A DNA stretch of 64,000 bases from Polaromonas sp. 39-63-25 (GTDB taxonomy: Bacteria; Pseudomonadota; Gammaproteobacteria; Burkholderiales; Burkholderiaceae_C). Shown here piece by piece: positions 60,807-64,000 of this stretch. Every line of letters begins with the position of its first letter. The first letter of the stretch is position 1. The notes below the pieces were generated by a model. It made no database searches and had not been told where the DNA came from. It worked only from the letters and a program-made list of their open reading frames with translations. A program made the translations under genes and the position numbers. The stretch spans positions 81,668 through 145,667 of the forward strand of contig NZ_NCJH01000004.1 of the NCBI RefSeq assembly GCF_002278925.1, written 5' to 3'.

Positions 60807-63770
60807 ATGAGCCCGTCGAGTCCCTTCATTCAGCGGCCGGTTGCCACCGCGCTGCTGATGGTGGCCATCGTTCTGGCCGGCCTGGTCGGGTTCAAATTTT
60901 TGCCGCTGTCGGCCCTGCCGCAGGTGGACTACCCGACCATCCAGGTGCAGACGCTGTACCCCGGCGCCAGCCCCGAGGTGATGGCGCAGACCGTGACCGC
61001 GCCGCTGGAGCGCCAGTTCGGCCAGATGGCCGGGCTGCAGCGCCTGAGTTCGACCAGCGCGGCCGGCGTCTCCATCGTCACGCTGCAGTTCGGCCTCGGC
61101 CTGGGCCTGGACGTGGCCGAGCAGCAGGTGCAAGCGGCCATCAATGCCGGCGGCTCGCTGCTGCCGGCCGACCTGCCGGCGCCGCCGGTGTACGCCAAGG
61201 TCAACCCGGCCGACGCGCCGGTGCTCACGCTCGCGATCACCTCCGACAGCCTGCCGCTCACCGAGGTGCAGAACATCGTCAACACCCGGCTGGCGCTCAA
61301 GATCAGCCAGGTCAGCGGCGTCGGCCTGGTCTCGCTGAGCGGCGGCCAGCGGCCCGCCGTGCGCATCCAGGCGGACACGCGCGCCCTGGCTTCTTACGGC
61401 CTCGGGCTCGATTCGCTGCGCACGGCGATTGCGGCGGCCAATGCCAACGGCGCCAAGGGCAGCATCGACGGCCCGACGCGTTCATATTCCATCAATTCCA
61501 ACGACCAGCTGCTGGCAGCGGCGGAGTACAAGAACCTGATCATTGCCTTTCGCAACGGCGCGGCGGTGCGTGTGGCCGATGTGGCGCAGGTGGTGGACAG
61601 CGCTGAAAACGTCAAGCTCGGCGCCTGGTCGGGTCTGAAGCCGGCGATCATCCTGAACGTGCAGCGCCAGCCCGGCGCCAACGTGATTGCCACCGTGGAC
61701 GCGATCAAGGCACGCCTGCCCGAGTTGCAGGCCGGCCTGCCGACCGCCATGAAGGTCGATGTGCTGAGCGACCGCACCACCGGCATACGCGCCTCGGTGC
61801 TGCATGTGGAGATCGAGCTGCTGCTGGCCGTGGTCATGGTGGTGCTGGTGATTTTTGCGTTTTTGCGCAACCTCCGCGCCACCGTGATCGCCAGCCTGGC
61901 CGTGCCGATTTCGCTGATAGGCACCTGCGGCGCCATGTACCTGCTGGGCTACAGCCTGAACAACCTGAGCCTGATGGCGCTGACGATTGCCACCGGTTTT
62001 GTGGTGGACGACGCGATCGTGATGATAGAAAACATCTCGCGCTACATCGAAAAAGGCGAGGCCCCGATGGCCGCCGCGCTCAAGGGCGCGCAGCAGATCG
62101 GCTTCACCATCATCTCGCTGACGGTCTCGCTGATCGCCGTGCTGATTCCGCTGCTCTTCATGGGTGACGTGGTCGGCCGGCTGTTTCGCGAGTTCGCGGT
62201 CACGCTGGCCATCACCATCCTGATCTCGGCGGTGGTCTCGTTGACCCTTGTGCCCATGATGTCAGCGCGCTGGCTCAGACATGAACCGGACACCGGCGGC
62301 AGCCCGACCGGCGCGAAACTGCAGAAGTTTTTCGATGGCGTGATCACGCGTTACGACGGCTGGCTCAGCTGGGTGCTGCGGCACCAGGGCGCCACGCTGC
62401 TGGTGGCACTGGCCACGCTGCTGCTCACCGTGCTGCTCTATGTGCTGATTCCCAAGGGTCTGTTCCCGACGCAGGACACTGGCCAGCTGCAGGCCCGCAT
62501 CGAGACCTCCAACACCATGCTGCACACCGGCCGCATGCTGATCAACCTGAAAAGCAGCCGCAGCACCAGCCAGCAGGAGACCATGGACCGGCTGCAGCGC
62601 CGGGCCGGGGCGGTGGCGGGCGTCACCATGTATCTGCAGCCGACGCAGGACCTGACCATCGACGCCGAGACCGGCCCGACGCAGTTCCGCGTTTCGCTCG
62701 AAGGTTCGGACACGGCCACGGTGACGCTGTGGGCCAACAAGCTGGCGCAGCGCATGCAGGAGCTGCCGGCGCTGCGCAACATCGCCTCGGACGCCGGTGC
62801 CACCGGCACCTCGGCCTACATCTCGGTGGACCGCGACACCGCCTCACGCGTGGGCGTGACAACCTCGGCGATTGACGACGCGCTGTACAGCGCTTTTGGC
62901 CAGCGCATCGTCTCGACGATTTTCACCGAGACCAACCAGTACCGCGTGATCCTCGAGGCCCTGCCCGACCCCCTGATGACCGCGGCCTCGCTGGGCAGCC
63001 TGCCGCTCAAAACCGGCTCGGGCGTCACCACCCCGCTGGCCAGCATCGCCACCATCACCGAGCAGCCCGCACCGCTGCAGATCACCCGCGTGGCCCAGTA
63101 CCCGGCGACGACGCTGGGTTTCGACACAGCACCGGGCGTCTCGCTCGGCAAGGCGGTGGGCGAGGTCAAGCAGGCAGCGAAGGACATCGCCCTGCCCGCC
63201 AGCGTGACCCTGACCTTCCTCGGCGCGGCGGGGGCCTACCAGACCTCGCTGTCCAGCCAGCTGTGGCTGATCCTGGCGGCGGTGATCTGCGTCTACATCG
63301 TGCTCGGCGTGTTGTATGAAAGTTATATCCACCCGCTGACGATTCTCTCGACCCTGCCTTCGGCCGGCGTGGGTGCGCTGCTGATGCTGATGATCAGCGG
63401 CTCCGACCTTGGGGTGATCGGCATCATCGGCATCATTTTGCTGATCGGCATCGTGAAAAAGAACGCGATCATGATGATCGACTTCGCCATCGACGCCGAA
63501 CGCAGCGAAGGCAAGTCGCCGCAGGAAGCGATTCATCAGGCGGCGCTGCTGCGCTTCCGGCCCATCCTCATGACCACGCTGGCCGCCCTGTTTGCCGCCG
63601 TGCCGCTGATGCTCGGATGGGGCGAAGGGGCCGAACTGCGCCGGCCGCTGGGGCTGGCCATCTTCGGCGGGCTCATCGTCAGCCAGGTGCTCACGCTGTT
63701 CACCACGCCGGTGATTTATCTGGCGTTTGACCGGATGGGGCAGAGGTTCAGGCGGAGGGCTTCGGTGTGA
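60807..63770 (+). CDS. RND efflux pump permease (MdtB/MdtC-like)
   Basis: About 987 residues from ATG 60807 (MSPSSPFIQRPVATALLMVAIVLAGLVGFKFLPLSALPQVDYPTIQV). Twelve helices and two large periplasmic loops in the hydrophobic pattern of the HAE1 family. Proton-relay acidic residues occur in GFVVDDAIVMIENI in helix 4, and the second-half counterpart is GIVKKNAIMMIDFA. It is slightly shorter than typical AcrB (about 1040), and nothing seems broken. It is 22 bases after the adaptor gene and probably exports drugs, metals or metabolites. Confidence 0.93.
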   Translation: MSPSSPFIQRPVATALLMVAIVLAGLVGFKFLPLSALPQVDYPTIQVQTLYPGASPEVMAQTVTAPLERQFGQMAGLQRLSSTSAAGVSIVTLQFGLGLGLDVAEQQVQAAINAGGSLLPADLPAPPVYAKVNPADAPVLTLAITSDSLPLTEVQNIVNTRLALKISQVSGVGLVSLSGGQRPAVRIQADTRALASYGLGLDSLRTAIAAANANGAKGSIDGPTRSYSINSNDQLLAAAEYKNLIIAFRNGAAVRVADVAQVVDSAENVKLGAWSGLKPAIILNVQRQPGANVIATVDAIKARLPELQAGLPTAMKVDVLSDRTTGIRASVLHVEIELLLAVVMVVLVIFAFLRNLRATVIASLAVPISLIGTCGAMYLLGYSLNNLSLMALTIATGFVVDDAIVMIENISRYIEKGEAPMAAALKGAQQIGFTIISLTVSLIAVLIPLLFMGDVVGRLFREFAVTLAITILISAVVSLTLVPMMSARWLRHEPDTGGSPTGAKLQKFFDGVITRYDGWLSWVLRHQGATLLVALATLLLTVLLYVLIPKGLFPTQDTGQLQARIETSNTMLHTGRMLINLKSSRSTSQQETMDRLQRRAGAVAGVTMYLQPTQDLTIDAETGPTQFRVSLEGSDTATVTLWANKLAQRMQELPALRNIASDAGATGTSAYISVDRDTASRVGVTTSAIDDALYSAFGQRIVSTIFTETNQYRVILEALPDPLMTAASLGSLPLKTGSGVTTPLASIATITEQPAPLQITRVAQYPATTLGFDTAPGVSLGKAVGEVKQAAKDIALPASVTLTFLGAAGAYQTSLSSQLWLILAAVICVYIVLGVLYESYIHPLTILSTLPSAGVGALLMLMISGSDLGVIGIIGIILLIGIVKKNAIMMIDFAIDAERSEGKSPQEAIHQAALLRFRPILMTTLAALFAAVPLMLGWGEGAELRRPLGLAIFGGLIVSQVLTLFTTPVIYLAFDRMGQRFRRRASV

Positions 63771-63792
63771 ACACCCTCCTCCTTCCGCGGGT

Positions 63793-63822
63793 TGTCATCC
63801 CGGACTTGATCCGGGATCCATG
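63793..63822 (-). repeat. Dispersed hairpin repeat (family C), second copy
   Basis: GTCATCCCGGACTTGATCCG followed by GGATCCATG, with stem CCCGGA/TCCGGG at 63799-63815. It resembles the copy at 55199-55226 in reverse sense and lies just after the RND pump gene. Confidence 0.7.
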
Positions 63823-63948
63823 TTCGAAGACCACCACCGTTCGGGCTGAGCTTGGTCTGTCCAGAGCTTGTCGAAGGGTCGAAGCCTGTGCCAGCTTGAA
63901 AGTTGGCGGTGCTTCAGACAAGCCGGGTCTCGCCCCGGCGGGCGACTC

Positions 63949-63976
63949 ACTTTCTCTTGCGTCGCCAAGAGAAAGT
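63949..63976. repeat. Inverted repeat near window end (ACTTTCTCTTG/CAAGAGAAAGT)
   Basis: Perfect 11-base stem ACTTTCTCTTG and CAAGAGAAAGT with a 6-base CGTCGC loop, continuing into GTAAGCAAAGAGAAGGCGAC. Similar hairpin repeats are scattered in many betaproteobacterial genomes. The 230 bases after the pump gene hold only this, the family C repeat and no visible gene; the window ends here. Confidence 0.65.
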
Positions 63977-64000
63977 AAGCAAAGAGAAGGCGACCCGATG

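Overview
The window is high-GC bacterial chromosome from a betaproteobacterium of the family Comamonadaceae (Burkholderiales), most likely Polaromonas or a close relative such as Rhodoferax or Variovorax. This is inferred from gene content, protein style and two dispersed repeat families: a GC-rich one (repeat B) and an 'ATAGCTG...GGCTGGAGGC' one (repeat A). No database search was possible. Almost all of the sequence codes for protein; one RNA gene (4.5S SRP RNA) was found, and no rRNA, tRNA, CRISPR array or intact insertion sequence.

Layout. 1-12.5 kb: end of a lytic transglycosylase, an Mrr-like membrane protein, a sulfonate/nitrate-type ABC importer, a MAPEG protein, the dnaX-ybaB-recR replication/repair cluster, a secreted beta-propeller protein, ffs and a flavoprotein. 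12.7-24.7 kb: an AddAB-like helicase/nuclease pair, trxA, rho, rpmE2, a membrane glycosyltransferase, and an acetyltransferase/nitrilase pair. 24.7-41.5 kb: a phosphate-starvation island with phoR-phoB-phoU-pstBACS, ppx, a lysine-rich ribbon-helix-helix protein, sixA, ppk, a three-gene operon that looks like membrane-lipid remodelling (acyltransferase, PlcP-like phospholipase C, glycosyltransferase) and a PhoX phosphatase. Pho boxes with the exact 7-4-7 layout lie before pstS, ppk and phoX. 41.7-46.2 kb: SigZ-like sigma factor, permease plus small thioredoxin-like protein, OsmC, a cation diffusion facilitator and a class II amidotransferase. 46.2-52.2 kb is accessory DNA: a short-chain dehydrogenase remnant, a NACHT NTPase with an Mrr-like nuclease domain (probable anti-phage NLR-like protein), a decayed second copy of the arsH 3' end and a MerR-controlled module. 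52.2-58.3 kb: arsenic resistance (arsH, arsC, arsR, an ATP-grasp protein, a second arsenate reductase, ACR3, MFS). 58.3-64 kb: an acetyltransferase and an RND efflux adaptor/pump pair.

How it works together. PhoR/PhoB should sense low phosphate through PstSCAB/PhoU and induce uptake, organic phosphate cleavage (PhoX) and polyphosphate metabolism; the olsB-plcP-agt operon would spare phosphate by replacing phospholipids. The ars genes are divergent around a promoter whose ArsR site overlaps the -10 box and whose predicted start is the arsR ATG. The most unusual features are repeats read in frame inside genes (dnaX, both addAB-like genes, plcP, an arsenate reductase), a canonical dnaX -1 frameshift signal, the NACHT-nuclease gene and the unassigned ATP-grasp gene in the ars cluster.
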